Positions 35,844 to 46,297 of a stretch of DNA of 64,000 nucleotides are shown one piece after another. Below the pieces are notes generated by a model. The model was not told the origin of the DNA and made no database searches. It was given only the letters and a program-made list of their open reading frames with translations. Numbering within the stretch: position 1 is the stretch's first letter; every line of letters starts with the position of its first letter. The position numbers and the translations under genes are program-made. Source of the DNA: Hyphomicrobiales bacterium (lineage in GTDB: Bacteria > Pseudomonadota > Alphaproteobacteria > Rhizobiales > Xanthobacteraceae); NCBI GenBank assembly GCA_021732215.1, contig JAKFVL010000001.1, positions 218,351-282,350 of the forward strand. Direction: 5' to 3'.

Positions 35844-36763
35844 GTCTTCTCAACTCCGATCCGCTTGATTTCCCAGTGCAACTCAATACCCGAATTTTCC
35901 TTCACCCGCTTGCGCACAGTCTCACCCAGCGTCTCGATATCGTCCGCCGTCGCATCGCCGGTGTTGATGAGAAAATTGCAATGCATGTCCGAGACCTGCG
36001 CGCCGCCGACCCGCAGGCCCCGGCAGCCTGCCGCATCGACCAGCTTCCACGCGCTGTGGCCGGGCGGATTCTTGAACGTCGAGCCGCCGGTTTTTTCGCG
36101 AATCGGCTGCGCCGTTTCGCGATGCTGCTGCACCTCGGCCATCCGCATGCGGATGGTTTCTTGATCGGTGACGGTCCCGCGAAACAGCGCCGCGGTGAAA
36201 ATGATGCTCTCATCGACGCCGTGGCTGCGATAGACGAACTTCATGCCGGCATTGCTGAGCGCGACGCGCTCGCCCTTGCGCGTGACGCCATGCGCCTCGA
36301 CCAGCACATCTTTTGTTTCGCCGCCGTTGGCGCCCGCATTCATGCGCAGCGCGCCTCCGATCGACCCCGGAATGCCGAACAGAAATTCCATGCCGCCAAT
36401 TCTGGCCTGCGCCGCCACCTCCGCCACGCGCTTGTCGAGCGCCGCCGTGCCCGCCCGCACCGTGTCGCCGTCGGCCATCACCTCGCCAAAACCGCGCGGC
36501 GACAGGCGGATCACCACTCCCGGCACACCGCCATCGCGCACGATCAGGTTCGAGCCGACGCCGACCGTGTAGACGCTGATATTGCTTGGCAGCTTCGACA
36601 GAAAGTACGCGAGATCGTCCCCATCCGCCGGTGTGAACAGAATCTGTGCCGGACCGCCGACGCGAAACCATGTCAGCGGACCCAGCATCTCGTTCGCGAG
36701 CAGCCGCCCGCGCAACTGCGGCATCGCGGATTTCAGATCGGCGCTGATGTCGGGAAAGGCCAA
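35840..36763 (-). CDS. murB: UDP-N-acetylenolpyruvoylglucosamine reductase
   Basis: A 307-residue FAD enzyme that reduces UDP-GlcNAc-enolpyruvate to UDP-MurNAc. The FAD-binding part includes [37 protein letters not shown] and [19 protein letters not shown]. The catalytic Ser is in [14 protein letters not shown]. The C-terminus has [19 protein letters not shown], typical of the type II MurB. It starts 6 bp after the murC stop and its stop overlaps ddl. Confidence 0.95.
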   Translation of the reverse strand: MAFPDISADLKSAMPQLRGRLLANEMLGPLTWFRVGGPAQILFTPADGDDLAYFLSKLPSNISVYTVGVGSNLIVRDGGVPGVVIRLSPRGFGEVMADGDTVRAGTAALDKRVAEVAAQARIGGMEFLFGIPGSIGGALRMNAGANGGETKDVLVEAHGVTRKGERVALSNAGMKFVYRSHGVDESIIFTAALFRGTVTDQETIRMRMAEVQQHRETAQPIREKTGGSTFKNPPGHSAWKLVDAAGCRGLRVGGAQVSDMHCNFLINTGDATADDIETLGETVRKRVKENSGIELHWEIKRIGVEKT

Positions 36764-36769
36764 GGCTAA

Positions 36770-38173
36770 CTACCCCAGCGCTTTCAACTCGCCCGGCAAG
36801 GCGTAAGCCCATTGCGTAATGTTGCCGGCCCCGAGACACACGACGTAGTCGCCCTTTCTGGCGATGCCGCTCACGACACCGGCCAGCGCCGCCGAATTCT
36901 GCAGCGGGATCACTTCACGATGACCATGCGCGCGCAAGCCGAGCACGAAGTTGTCGCGATCGATGCCCGGGATCGGTGCTTCACCCGCCGGATAGACGTC
37001 GGCGACGATCACCGAATCGGCGTCGTTGAAGCAGGTGCAGAATTCCTCGAACAGCGATTGCAGGCGGGTGTAGCGATGGGGCTGCACCACGGCAATCACC
37101 TTGCCGTTGGTCGAGTCGCGCGCGGCTCGCAGCACCGCTGTAATTTCCACCGGATGATGGCCGTAGTCGTCGATAATGGTGACACCGTTCCACTCGCCGG
37201 TGCGGGTGAAACGGCGCTTGACCCCGCCGAAACCCGCGAGGGCCTTGCGGATCGCGTCGCCGGATACGCCGAGCTCGTGGGCGACCGCGACCGCCGCCGT
37301 CACGTTCGATGCGTTGTGACGTCCCGGCATCGGCAGAAACAGATCGCTGATTTCATGCGACGTTCCCGCCTTGCGGTCGCGGAACGCCACGCTGAAGTGC
37401 GATCCGCCGTTCATCGGCTTGAGATCGACCAGCCGCGCGTCGGCCTGCGGATTTTCGCCGTAGGTAATGATGCGGCGATCCTCGATCTTGCCGACCAGCG
37501 TCTGCACCACCGGATGATCGATGCACATCACCGCGAATCCGTAGAACGGTACGCTCTCGACGAAGTTGCGGAATGCGTCCTGCACGGCGTCGAACGTCTT
37601 GAAGTGATCGAGATGTTCGGGATCGACATTGGTGACGATGGCGACGTCTGCAGGGAGTTTGAGGAACGTGCCGTCACTCTCGTCGGCTTCGACCACCATC
37701 CAGTCGCCGGCGCCAAGGCGCGCGTTGGTGCCGTAGGCGTTGATGATGCCGCCGTTGATCACGGTCGGATCGAGATTGCCCGCATCAAGCAGCGTCGCGA
37801 CCATCGATGTCGTCGTGGTCTTGCCGTGGGTCCCCGCGATGGCGACGCAGCTTTTCAGCCGCATCAGCTCGGCGAGCATTTCCGCGCGCCGCACCACCGG
37901 AATGCGCTGCGCGCGCGCCGCCAGCAATTCCGGATTGTCGCGCCTGATCGCGGTCGAAACCACCAGCACGTCCGCGCCGGAGACATTCTCCGCGCGATGC
38001 CCGACATTGATGGCGATGCCTTTTTCACGCAATCGCGTGACGTTCGCGCTCTCGGAAGCGTCCGATCCCTGCACCGTGTAACCGAGATTGCACAGCACCT
38101 CGGCGATGCCACTCATGCCGATGCCGCCGATGCCGACGAAGTGGATGGGGCCGATTTTGCTCGGCAGTCGCAT
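36770..38173 (-). CDS. murC: UDP-N-acetylmuramate--L-alanine ligase
   Basis: A 467-residue Mur ligase that adds L-Ala to UDP-MurNAc. The start [20 protein letters not shown] is the MurC nucleotide-binding hairpin. The ATP site is [19 protein letters not shown] (about residue 110). Later landmarks are [32 protein letters not shown] and [20 protein letters not shown] 38173 follows AGGAAAG; the frame open to 38236 is not used. It lies 81 bp after murG. Confidence 0.95.
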   Translation of the reverse strand: MRLPSKIGPIHFVGIGGIGMSGIAEVLCNLGYTVQGSDASESANVTRLREKGIAINVGHRAENVSGADVLVVSTAIRRDNPELLAARAQRIPVVRRAEMLAELMRLKSCVAIAGTHGKTTTTSMVATLLDAGNLDPTVINGGIINAYGTNARLGAGDWMVVEADESDGTFLKLPADVAIVTNVDPEHLDHFKTFDAVQDAFRNFVESVPFYGFAVMCIDHPVVQTLVGKIEDRRIITYGENPQADARLVDLKPMNGGSHFSVAFRDRKAGTSHEISDLFLPMPGRHNASNVTAAVAVAHELGVSGDAIRKALAGFGGVKRRFTRTGEWNGVTIIDDYGHHPVEITAVLRAARDSTNGKVIAVVQPHRYTRLQSLFEEFCTCFNDADSVIVADVYPAGEAPIPGIDRDNFVLGLRAHGHREVIPLQNSAALAGVVSGIARKGDYVVCLGAGNITQWAYALPGELKALG

Positions 38174-38254
38174 GTTTTTCTTTCCTGTCTTCGCCGGTAT
38201 TGGATGCCTTGCTTCGGCAGGGCATGACAAGGCCAAAAATCGCGTTGCCTAGCG

Positions 38255-39355
38255 CTAAATCCGCGCCACCTTTTCGACCAGATCGGCCAGCCGCTCGGCG
38301 GCATCGAGCGCGCCCGCAGTACGCGCTTTGGCCGCCATATCCGCAAGCCGTTGCGGCTCGGCGGCAAGCGCCGCGATCTCCGATGCGAGACGGTCGGGGG
38401 TGAACTCGGTCTGCGGAACGCGGATGCCGCCACCCGCCCGATCGAGCACGCCCGCATTGGCGAACTGATCCTGATCGATCGCACCGGGCAACGGCACCAA
38501 AATAGATGGCCGTCCGATGGCGGCCAGCTCGGCGACGGTGCCGGCGCCCGAACGCGACACCACAAGATGGCTCGATGCGAGACGCGCAGGCAAATCCGGG
38601 AAAAACGGGTTGAGTTCGGCGTCGATCTTGAGCCGGTCATACAAAGCACGCACGCGCGCCATGTCCTCCTCGCGCACCTGCTGCACCAGCACGAGCCGGC
38701 TCCACAGTACAGGCGGCAACATCTCGACCGCTGGCGGCACGACATCAGCCATCACCCGCGCACCCTGGCTGCCGCCGACCACGAGCAAACGTAGCGGGCC
38801 GTCCGCCGTCGGCTGTGAAAACGGAACGGCAGCGGCTGCAAGGATCGCCGGCCGCATCGGCGTGCCGGTCATCGTTGCCTTGGCGGCGAGATCAGGATCG
38901 CGGTCGAGCGCGCCGGGAAGCGACGTCGCAATCGCGGTGACACGCTTGCTGAGAAATCGGTTGGCGCGGCCGAGCACGGCATTGGCGTCGTGAATGATGG
39001 CCGGCACGCCCGCCAGCCGCGCCGCAAACACCGGCGGCAAAGTGGGGTAACCGCCGAAGCCGACGACTGCCGCCGGCCGGAGCTTGCGCATCAGATTGAG
39101 CGCCATCGCGGTGCCGGCTGCAAGCATCACGGCCGTTCTGGCAAGCGCCCATGGCGTGCGTGCGCGCAAAGTCTCGCTCGGCACCACGTCGATCATGTTT
39201 TCGGAGAACAATCCGCTGTAGCGCACCGCGCGCGAGTCCGTCACCAGCCGCACGCGATAGCCGCGCTTCATGAGCACCGAACCCAGCGCTTCGGCCGGGA
39301 ACAGATGCCCGCCGGTGCCTCCGGCTGCGAGAAGAATGAGAGGTACGTCGGTCAT
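38255..39355 (-). CDS. murG: UDP-GlcNAc:lipid I GlcNAc transferase MurG
   Basis: A 366-residue peripheral glycosyltransferase (GT28) that converts lipid I to lipid II at the inner face of the membrane. LLAAGGTGGHLFPAEALG is the N-terminal glycine loop. VGFGGYPTLPPVFAARLAG is the second. LVVGGSQGARVMADVVP, SRSGAGTVAELAAIGRPSIL and DQFANAG(V) form the UDP-GlcNAc site. ATG 39355 begins the conserved domain; the frame to 39406 adds 17 residues. It lies 28 bp after ftsW. Confidence 0.95.
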   Translation of the reverse strand: MTDVPLILLAAGGTGGHLFPAEALGSVLMKRGYRVRLVTDSRAVRYSGLFSENMIDVVPSETLRARTPWALARTAVMLAAGTAMALNLMRKLRPAAVVGFGGYPTLPPVFAARLAGVPAIIHDANAVLGRANRFLSKRVTAIATSLPGALDRDPDLAAKATMTGTPMRPAILAAAAVPFSQPTADGPLRLLVVGGSQGARVMADVVPPAVEMLPPVLWSRLVLVQQVREEDMARVRALYDRLKIDAELNPFFPDLPARLASSHLVVSRSGAGTVAELAAIGRPSILVPLPGAIDQDQFANAGVLDRAGGGIRVPQTEFTPDRLASEIAALAAEPQRLADMAAKARTAGALDAAERLADLVEKVARI

Positions 39356-39383
39356 GTGTTCCGTTGCCGGAATCTGCGCTGTG

Positions 39384-40535
39384 TCAGGCGAAGCCGCGAG
39401 CGGCATTGCGATCGTTCAGAGCGACGATGTCGGAGCCTGGGGCCTGCCGTGTCAAGGCGAGCAACATGCCGATTCCATAGGCCAGCGAGATCATCGACGA
39501 TCCGCCGTAGGAAATAAACGGCAGGGTCATGCCCTTGGCGGGGACGAGATGCAGGTTGACCGCCATGTTGATGGCCGCCTGGACGCCGAACAGGATCGCA
39601 AGGCCGGAGGCAGCAAAGCGCACAAACAGATCTTCCGTCGCATAGGCCCGCATCAGCGAACGGATGACGACGAACGCAAACAGCGACACCAGAATCAGGC
39701 ACAGGACGATGCCGAACTCTTCGGCGGCCACCGCGAACACGAAGTCGGTGTGGCTGTCGGGAAGATTGCGCTTGAAGATGCCCTCACCCGGCCCCTGGCC
39801 GAACCAGCCGCCGTGCGCGAACGAGCCCGTCGCCATGTCGAGCTGGAATGTATCGCCCGATGCCGGGTCCATGAATCGTTTGATGCGCCGCGCGACATGC
39901 GGGACGAAGAGATAGGCGCTGAACAAGCCGGCCCCGGCGGCCCCCGCCAGACCAAACACCCAGATGATGCGCATGCCGGCCATGAAGAACAGCGCGCCCC
40001 ACACCATCAGGATCAGCATGGTCTGGCCGAAATCCGGCTCAAGCACCAGCAGCGTCACCAGCGTCAGCAATGCCGCGAGCGACAGCGAGGTCGCGGGCAT
40101 CTCCGGCCGCCGCGCCGATTCCGCGAACAGCCACGACACGACAACGACGAAAGCGGGCTTTGCGATTTCCGAAGCCTGAATGTTGATCCCGAGAATCGTG
40201 ATCCAGCGGCGCGAACCTTTCACCTCAGGTCCGAACAGCAATGTCGCCACGATCAGAACGAGGCTGATCGCGAACACGATCAGCGCAACGCGCCTGATGT
40301 GTTGCGGCGACATGAACGAGGTCGCGATCAGGACAATGAGCGACGGCACGACGAAGACGACATGCCGGTTGAAGAAATGAAACGGATCGAGGCCGATGCG
40401 CGCAGCGACCGGCGGGCTGGCAGCGAGCGACAGGATGATTCCGGCAACCATCAGCGTCAGCACGGCGGCGAGCAGCAGTTTGTCGAGTGTCCACCACCAT
40501 TCGCTGAGCGGGGTGCGGCGTTCGCGGGAAATCAT
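39384..40535 (-). CDS. ftsW: lipid II polymerase FtsW
   Basis: A 383-residue SEDS-family septal glycosyltransferase with about ten membrane helices (first near residues 20-40, LLLAAVLTLMVAGIILSLA). Family landmarks are present: KGSRRWITILGINIQASEIAKPAF, QPDFGQ-like EPDFGQTMLI, PDSHTDFVFAVAAEEFG and MTLPFISYGGSSM. It works with FtsI at the septum. ATG 40535 is preceded by AGGA; a start eight codons upstream is possible. The order murD-ftsW-murG is the standard dcw order. Confidence 0.94.
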   Translation of the reverse strand: MISRERRTPLSEWWWTLDKLLLAAVLTLMVAGIILSLAASPPVAARIGLDPFHFFNRHVVFVVPSLIVLIATSFMSPQHIRRVALIVFAISLVLIVATLLFGPEVKGSRRWITILGINIQASEIAKPAFVVVVSWLFAESARRPEMPATSLSLAALLTLVTLLVLEPDFGQTMLILMVWGALFFMAGMRIIWVFGLAGAAGAGLFSAYLFVPHVARRIKRFMDPASGDTFQLDMATGSFAHGGWFGQGPGEGIFKRNLPDSHTDFVFAVAAEEFGIVLCLILVSLFAFVVIRSLMRAYATEDLFVRFAASGLAILFGVQAAINMAVNLHLVPAKGMTLPFISYGGSSMISLAYGIGMLLALTRQAPGSDIVALNDRNAARGFA

Positions 40536-40625
40536 CGGCGATCCTGAGGGCCAGGCCAATATCGCCCTATAGGTCCACCATCATGGTTTACGTATCGTTA
40601 AGATTTTGAATCAAAATTTTCAGGG

Positions 40626-42038
40626 TCAAACGAACCGTGAAATGCCCGGCAGCGCCAGCACCAGATCGCGGAATTTATCACCACGAATCTCGAAGTTGCG
40701 ATATTGGTCGAACGACGCGCAGGCCGGCGACAGCAGCACCACCGGATCGGGCACGCCGGATGCCGCCGCATCGCGCGCGGCGGCCGCAACCGCGGCCTCC
40801 ATCGTGCCGCTGATCTCGTGCGGCACCTGCTCGCCAAGTGTCGCGGCAAACTCCGGCGCCGCCTCGCCGATCAGGTAGGCCTTGCGGATGCGCGGAAAAA
40901 ATTCAACGAGATCGGCGATGCCGCCGGTCTTCGGCTTTCCGCCCGCGATCCAGAAAATATCGTCGAACGACGACAGCGCCCGCGCGGCGGCATCCGCATT
41001 GGTGGCCTTCGAGTCGTTGACGAACAGCGTGTCGCCATGCCTGCCAACCTGCTCCATGCGATGCGCAAGTCCCGGAAAAGTCCGGAAGTGCTCGATATGG
41101 CTTTCCCACGGAGGATCGGGATCGACGAGAGTCCCGACCGCGAGAGCGGCCAGAGCGTTTTGTAGATTGTGCGAACCGCGCAGACTGCCAATTCCGGCGA
41201 TATCGCCGACAAAAGACTGCGCCGTCGCGCCGGTGGCAAAGACCAGTTGCGTGCCGTCGCCGAAGAACGAGTACAGGAAGTCCGGCGGCGGCTCGCCGGC
41301 TACGGAGATTGCAAGCATCGTCCCGGGCTTCTCCGCGCGCCGCAGCGCAATCGCGCGGCACCAGTCGTCATCGATGCCGATCACGGCATTGGCTGCGCCA
41401 TCGACCAGCCGCTCCTTGACAGCGGCGTACTGCTCCATCGTGCCGTGACGGTCGAGATGATCCGGCGTGAGGTTGAGCAGAACGCCGACGGACGGATCGA
41501 GGCTCGGCGCGAGATCGATCTGATACGATGAGCACTCGATGACGTAGACGCTCGTGCTGGTCGGCGGCTCAAGCGACAGGATCGCGGTGCCGATGTTGCC
41601 GCCGATCTGGACGTTGTGGCCGGCCTCGCGAAGCATGTGCGCGATCAGCGCTGTCGTCGTCGATTTGCCGTTGGTGCCGGTGATCGCGACGAAGTGCGAG
41701 TCCGGCGCCTGACGCCTGCGCTCGCGGCAGAACAGCTCGATATCTCCGATCACTTCGACGCCGGCCTCGCGCGCCTTCAGCACGGTCCAGTGCGGAGCAG
41801 GATGTGTCAGCGGCACGCCGGGCGTCAGCACCAGCGCCGCGAAATTCGCCCACGAGACCGAGCGGAGATCGGCGGTGATGAAACCGGCACGGGCCGCTTC
41901 GGCGAGACTGGTCGTGTTGTCGTCGCCAGCGATGACCTCCGCGCCGCCGGCCTTCAAGGCATGACAGCTTGCGAGCCCCGAACCGCCGAGCCCAAACACG
42001 GCTACGGTTTTTCCGGCGAAGGAGGTAACCGGGATCAC
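40626..42038 (-). CDS. murD: UDP-MurNAc-L-alanine--D-glutamate ligase
   Basis: A 470-residue Mur ligase that adds D-Glu. GTG 42038 is used because GAGG lies 8 nt before it and the protein then begins [20 protein letters not shown]; the upstream frame runs into repeat DNA. The ATP site is [19 protein letters not shown] (about residue 115). Further blocks are [37 protein letters not shown] and [14 protein letters not shown] 124-bp gap containing a palindromic repeat separates it from mraY upstream. Confidence 0.94.
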   Translation of the reverse strand: MIPVTSFAGKTVAVFGLGGSGLASCHALKAGGAEVIAGDDNTTSLAEAARAGFITADLRSVSWANFAALVLTPGVPLTHPAPHWTVLKAREAGVEVIGDIELFCRERRRQAPDSHFVAITGTNGKSTTTALIAHMLREAGHNVQIGGNIGTAILSLEPPTSTSVYVIECSSYQIDLAPSLDPSVGVLLNLTPDHLDRHGTMEQYAAVKERLVDGAANAVIGIDDDWCRAIALRRAEKPGTMLAISVAGEPPPDFLYSFFGDGTQLVFATGATAQSFVGDIAGIGSLRGSHNLQNALAALAVGTLVDPDPPWESHIEHFRTFPGLAHRMEQVGRHGDTLFVNDSKATNADAAARALSSFDDIFWIAGGKPKTGGIADLVEFFPRIRKAYLIGEAAPEFAATLGEQVPHEISGTMEAAVAAAARDAAASGVPDPVVLLSPACASFDQYRNFEIRGDKFRDLVLALPGISRFV

Positions 42039-42061
42039 TGGACGTGCCTCTTGGCACAGAG

Positions 42062-42133
42062 TGCTCTCTCCCCCCTTGTGGGGGAAGGGAACGGCGCCAG
42101 CGTAACCTCTCCCCCACAAGCGTGGAGAGAGCA
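42062..42133. repeat. palindromic repeat (CCCCCTTGTGGGGG family)
   Basis: An imperfect inverted repeat. The left arm is TGCTCTCTCCCCCCTTGTGG and the right arm is CCCCCACAAGCGTGGAGAGA plus GCA. They enclose about 20 bp in the mraY-murD gap. A relative with the same CCCCCTTGTGGGGGAGG core lies at 63928. Two nested foldings (short and long hairpins) are possible. Confidence 0.75.
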
Positions 42134-42162
42134 GACCGCATTCGCATCGACATCAAATTTGA

Positions 42163-43248
42163 TCATCGCAGCTTCAGCGTCGAGAGCCCGGCCAGCGCCA
42201 GCATCACCGAAATGATCCAGAACCGGATCACGATCTGCGGTTCGGTCCAGCCGAGCTGCTCGAAATGATGATGGATCGGCGCCATCTTGAAGATGCGCTT
42301 GCCGGTGAGCTTGAACGACGCCACCTGCACGATCACCGACACCGCCTCCAGCACGAACAATCCGCCGATCACGGCGAGTACGATCTCGTGCTTGGTCGCA
42401 ACCGCGATCGAGCCCAGCATTCCGCCGAGCGCGAGCGAACCGGTATCGCCCATGAAGATCGAGGCGGGCGGCGCGTTGAACCAGAGAAAGCCGAGGCCCG
42501 CGCCGAGCACGGCGCCGCACAGCACCGCCAGTTCGCCGGTGCCCGCGACATAGTGAATCTGCAGATAGTCGGAGAAGACCGCGTTGCCCACGAGATAAGA
42601 GATCATGCCGAAGCTCGCCGCCGCGATCATCACCGGCACGATGGCAAGACCGTCGAGACCGTCGGTGAGATTCACCGCGTTGCCGGCGCCGATGATGATG
42701 AAGGCGCCGAACACGATGAAGAACCAGCCGAAGTTCAGCACGACGTCCTTCAGGAACGGAATCACCAGCGATGTGGCGTAAGGATCGCGGCCGAGCCAGA
42801 TGAACGCGAAGCACGCCGCGCCCGCGATCACCGCTTCGATCGCGATGCGGGTCTTGCCGGAAAACCCGGCGTGGCTCTGCTTGGTGACTTTCAGATAGTC
42901 GTCATAAAAGCCGACGAAACCGAAGCCGAGGGTCACCGCGAGCACGATCCAGACGAACGGATTGCGCGGGTTAGCCCATAGCAGGGTCGAGACCACGAGA
43001 CCCGACAGAATCATCAGGCCGCCCATGGTGGGCGTGCCTTTTTTGGTGACCAGATGCGATTGCGGGCCGTCGCTGCGGATCGGCTGGCCCTTGCCCTGGC
43101 GCAGCCGCAGGTGATCGATGATCCACGGGCCGAACATGAAGACAAACAGCGCCGCCGTAATCATCGCCCCGCCGGTGCGGAAGGTGATGTATCGCACCAC
43201 GTTGAGGACCGGAAACGGCCCTACCACCTCGAGCAACCAGTAAAACAT
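42163..43248 (-). CDS. mraY: phospho-MurNAc-pentapeptide transferase MraY
   Basis: A 361-residue polytopic membrane enzyme (about ten helices) that makes lipid I from UDP-MurNAc-pentapeptide and undecaprenyl phosphate. Catalytic landmarks: [16 protein letters not shown], the Asp pair in [31 protein letters not shown], and the His-rich loop [15 protein letters not shown]. Start ATG 43248 ([17 protein letters not shown]) is standard. It lies 36 bp downstream of murF. Confidence 0.95.
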   Translation of the reverse strand: MFYWLLEVVGPFPVLNVVRYITFRTGGAMITAALFVFMFGPWIIDHLRLRQGKGQPIRSDGPQSHLVTKKGTPTMGGLMILSGLVVSTLLWANPRNPFVWIVLAVTLGFGFVGFYDDYLKVTKQSHAGFSGKTRIAIEAVIAGAACFAFIWLGRDPYATSLVIPFLKDVVLNFGWFFIVFGAFIIIGAGNAVNLTDGLDGLAIVPVMIAAASFGMISYLVGNAVFSDYLQIHYVAGTGELAVLCGAVLGAGLGFLWFNAPPASIFMGDTGSLALGGMLGSIAVATKHEIVLAVIGGLFVLEAVSVIVQVASFKLTGKRIFKMAPIHHHFEQLGWTEPQIVIRFWIISVMLALAGLSTLKLR

Positions 43249-43284
43249 CCCGTTCGCCTTATATCGCCGTATGATGTCGCCGGT

Positions 43285-44724
43285 TCATGTCGCCGCTTTG
43301 CCGAGCGCGGCATCCCCGGAAAAATTCCTTTGCAACGCAGTCACAATCAGTTTCATTTTAGAGCCAAGCGAGCCCTTGACCATCACGACATCGCCGGGCC
43401 GCAGCGCCCCCACTGCCACGCTTTCGAGCGACGCCGAATCAGCCGCATGACCGCCTTGCAGATCCGGTGGCAGCGCATCGAATAGATGGCGCATCAAGGG
43501 ACCGCAACAGTAGACTTTGTCCACATGATTGGATGTGACCGCACTCGCGAGGCCGCGGTGCAATTCGGCACTCTTGGGGCCCAGCTCCAGCATGTCGCCA
43601 AGCACTGCGATGCGCCGCCCGCGCGGGCCGACCACCGCCTGCCCCAGCACATTCAGCGCCGCGGCGACCGAGGCGGGATTGGCGTTGTAGCTTTCGTCGA
43701 TCAGCGTCGCCGTGCCGTTCGGGACATGCAGCATCTCCCGCACCCCGCGCCCGCTCGGCGCCCGCATTTCGGAAAGCGCCAGCGCCGACTGCACGAGGTC
43801 GGCCCCGGCAAGCGAAGCCGCCGCCAGCACCGCAAGCGTGTTCATCGCCATATGACGACCGGGCATTCCGATCCGGTAGGTAATGTCGTTGCCGAGAACG
43901 CTCGCGTGGACCGCTGAACTTTCCGCATGCAGGGACAGATCGATCAGCCGCGCATCGGCCTTCGCCTCCGTTCCGAACGAAACGATGCGCGAAACGCCCG
44001 TTGCCTTCGCCTGCTTTTTCAGCCGCGCGAAATGCGGATTGTCGGCGTTGAGCACCGCCGCGCCGCCCGGCTCGACGCCGGTGAAGATTTCCGCCTTCGC
44101 ATCCGCAATCGCTTCGACGGAAGCAAAGAATTCCAGATGCACCGGCTCGACCGTGGTGATCACGGCGATATGCGGCCGCACCATCCCGACCAGCGGAATG
44201 ATTTCGCCAGGATGATTCATGCCGATCTCGAACACCGCAAATTTCGAATCGGCCGGGCAACGCGCCAGCGTGAGCGGCACGCCCCAATGGTTGTTGAACG
44301 ACGCAACCGATGCGTGGGTCGCGCCTTGCGCCGACAGCACGCGCAGCAGCGCTTCCTTGGTCGAGGTCTTGCCGACCGAACCGGTCACGGCCAGCACCTT
44401 CGCCTGCAGCCGAGCCCGCGATGCACGGCCGAGCGCCACAAGTCCTTCCAGCACATCCGGGACGATCAGTAGCCGCGCATCGGGCGCAAACCTTCCGCGC
44501 TGCGCCTGCGATACCACCGCCAGACCCGCACCGTTCTTCAGAACCGTCTCGACGAAGTCGTGACCGTCATGCACGTCGCCCCTGATCGCGAAATAAGCGT
44601 CACCCGACTTGATGGTGCGGCTGTCGATGGAAATGCCGTTGATCGAGGGCGGCAATGCGCCGCTCGGCGCAGCGCTCATCGCACGCGCCATCGCCTCGAC
44701 CGTCCAGAGCGGCGTCTTGCTCAT
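43285..44724 (-). CDS. murF: UDP-MurNAc-tripeptide--D-Ala-D-Ala ligase
   Basis: A 479-residue Mur ligase that adds the D-Ala-D-Ala made by Ddl. Near the N-terminus is ISIDSRTIKSGDAYFAIRGD. The ATP site is VTGSVGKTSTKEALLRVL (about residue 115). Further blocks are FNNHWGVPLTLARCP, FEIGMNHPGEI and LIDESYNANPASVAAAL. The start overlaps the murE stop by 4 nt. Confidence 0.95.
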   Translation of the reverse strand: MSKTPLWTVEAMARAMSAAPSGALPPSINGISIDSRTIKSGDAYFAIRGDVHDGHDFVETVLKNGAGLAVVSQAQRGRFAPDARLLIVPDVLEGLVALGRASRARLQAKVLAVTGSVGKTSTKEALLRVLSAQGATHASVASFNNHWGVPLTLARCPADSKFAVFEIGMNHPGEIIPLVGMVRPHIAVITTVEPVHLEFFASVEAIADAKAEIFTGVEPGGAAVLNADNPHFARLKKQAKATGVSRIVSFGTEAKADARLIDLSLHAESSAVHASVLGNDITYRIGMPGRHMAMNTLAVLAAASLAGADLVQSALALSEMRAPSGRGVREMLHVPNGTATLIDESYNANPASVAAALNVLGQAVVGPRGRRIAVLGDMLELGPKSAELHRGLASAVTSNHVDKVYCCGPLMRHLFDALPPDLQGGHAADSASLESVAVGALRPGDVVMVKGSLGSKMKLIVTALQRNFSGDAALGKAAT

Positions 44725-46163
44725 GCGCGCCTCGAAGACAGCGCGGCTAGCGCCGCGTCGTGATCGCTGAATGGCAAAACTTTATCACCGACGATCTGTC
44801 CGGTCTCGTGGCCCTTGCCCGCGATCAGCAGCGCATCGCCCGCCTGCAGACCTTCCACCGCCACGCGAATGGCTTCCGCACGATCGCCAATCTCGTGCGC
44901 ACCGTTGGCAGCAGCGACGATCGCCGCACGGATCGCGGCTGGATTTTCGCTGCGCGGGTTATCGTCGGTGACGATCACATGATCCGCGCCTTGCGCCGCG
45001 ATCTCGCCCATCAGCGGTCGCTTGCCGGCATCGCGATCGCCGCCCGCGCCGAACACGACGACGAGTTTGCGCCTCGCATATGGCCGCAGCGCCGCCAGCG
45101 CTTTCGCCAGCGCATCCGGCTTGTGGGCGTAGTCGACAAACACCGGCGCGCCGTTGCGCTCGCCGACCAGTTCAAGACGGCCCTTCGCGCCTTCCAGATG
45201 CTGCAGCGATGCCAACACGGCATCGGCCGCACCGCCGGTCGCAATCGCAAGGCCGGCCGCCACCAGCGCGTTCTCGATCTGGAATTCGCCGACCAGCGGC
45301 AGGCGCACACGATGCTCCTTGCCTGCATGAACGAGCGTGAGGATTTGCGCGAAACCATCGACGCGCGCATCCGCCAGACGAATGCTGTCACCTGTTCGCC
45401 CGACCGTCATCAGCCGAAGGCCGCGTTCGCGCGCAGCAGCACAAACAGCTTCTGAGTGTTCGTGATCCACCGCCACCACCGCCGCGCCGCCGTCGATCAC
45501 CAGATCGGCAAACAATCGCAGCTTGGCGCCGAGATAGTGTTCGACCGTCGGATGATAATCCATGTGGTCGCGCGACAGGTTGGTGAAGCCCCCCACGGCA
45601 ACGCGCACGCCGTCGAGACGAAACTGGTCGAGGCCGTGCGACGAGGCCTCGAGCGCCAGATGCGTCACGCCCTCGCCTGCAAGTTCATCGAGCGAGCGAT
45701 GCAGCGCGATCGGATCGGGGGTCGTCAGCGAGCCGTAGATCGTGCGTGAAGGCGCGACAAGGCCGATCGTGCCAATGCTCGCGGCCTGGTGCCCGAGTTG
45801 CTGCCAGATCTGCCGCACAAACGCTGCAACCGATGTCTTGCCGCTCGTGCCGGTGACCGCTGCGATGGTGGATGGCTGACGCCGGTAGAACCGCGCGGCA
45901 GCAAGCGCCAGCGCACGGCGCGGATTCCGCACGACGATCATTGGCACCGCGACCTGCGCAGCCTGATCCGACACAACGGCGACCGCGCCATTGGCAATGG
46001 CCTGCGCAATGAATTTGCTGCCGTCCGTCTTGCTGCCGGAGAGCGCAAAGAAAAGGTCGCCCGGCTTCACGGCGCGGCTGTCGACGGCAAGACCGGCAAC
46101 TTCGCAGACTCCGGCTGCGTCATCGAGCGGGACGTTGGCGCTGAACAGGTCGGCGAGATTCAT
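44721..46163 (-). CDS. murE: UDP-MurNAc-tripeptide synthetase (meso-DAP) MurE
   Basis: A 480-residue Mur ligase. The ATP site is AVTGTSGKTSVAAFVRQIW (residues 102-120). TNLSRDHMDYHPTVEHYLGA is the conserved middle block. The DDNPRSENPA motif near residue 400 is the DNPR signature that selects meso-diaminopimelate rather than lysine. So the organism makes DAP-type peptidoglycan, as expected for a Gram-negative. It is separated from ftsI upstream by 134 bp holding a palindromic repeat, and it overlaps murF. Confidence 0.95.
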   Translation of the reverse strand: MNLADLFSANVPLDDAAGVCEVAGLAVDSRAVKPGDLFFALSGSKTDGSKFIAQAIANGAVAVVSDQAAQVAVPMIVVRNPRRALALAAARFYRRQPSTIAAVTGTSGKTSVAAFVRQIWQQLGHQAASIGTIGLVAPSRTIYGSLTTPDPIALHRSLDELAGEGVTHLALEASSHGLDQFRLDGVRVAVGGFTNLSRDHMDYHPTVEHYLGAKLRLFADLVIDGGAAVVAVDHEHSEAVCAAARERGLRLMTVGRTGDSIRLADARVDGFAQILTLVHAGKEHRVRLPLVGEFQIENALVAAGLAIATGGAADAVLASLQHLEGAKGRLELVGERNGAPVFVDYAHKPDALAKALAALRPYARRKLVVVFGAGGDRDAGKRPLMGEIAAQGADHVIVTDDNPRSENPAAIRAAIVAAANGAHEIGDRAEAIRVAVEGLQAGDALLIAGKGHETGQIVGDKVLPFSDHDAALAALSSRRA

Positions 46164-46188
46164 AGCGAGACCGTAGCGATATTCTCTT

Positions 46189-46275
46189 CGTCATGGCCGG
46201 GCTCGTCCCGGCCATCCACGTCTTTCTTGCGGAAATGCCGATAAAACGTGGAGGCCCGCGACAAGCGCGGGCAAG
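46189..46275. repeat. palindromic intergenic repeat (CGTCATGGCCGG family)
   Basis: An 87-bp imperfect palindrome in the ftsI-murE gap. It begins CGTCATGGCCGGGCTCG then CCATCCACGTCTT, and returns as AAAACGTGGAGGCCCGCG and AAGCGCGGGCAAGC. It is a sister of the copy at 25963. Its outer right arm has decayed compared with that copy. Confidence 0.78.
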
Positions 46276-46297
46276 CCGCAAAATGGTGTTGAGCCGC

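Noticed and set aside
36812..38227. Plus-strand open frame of about 471 codons opposite murC
   Set aside because: Shadow frame over an unmistakable MurC; no ribosome site or domain.
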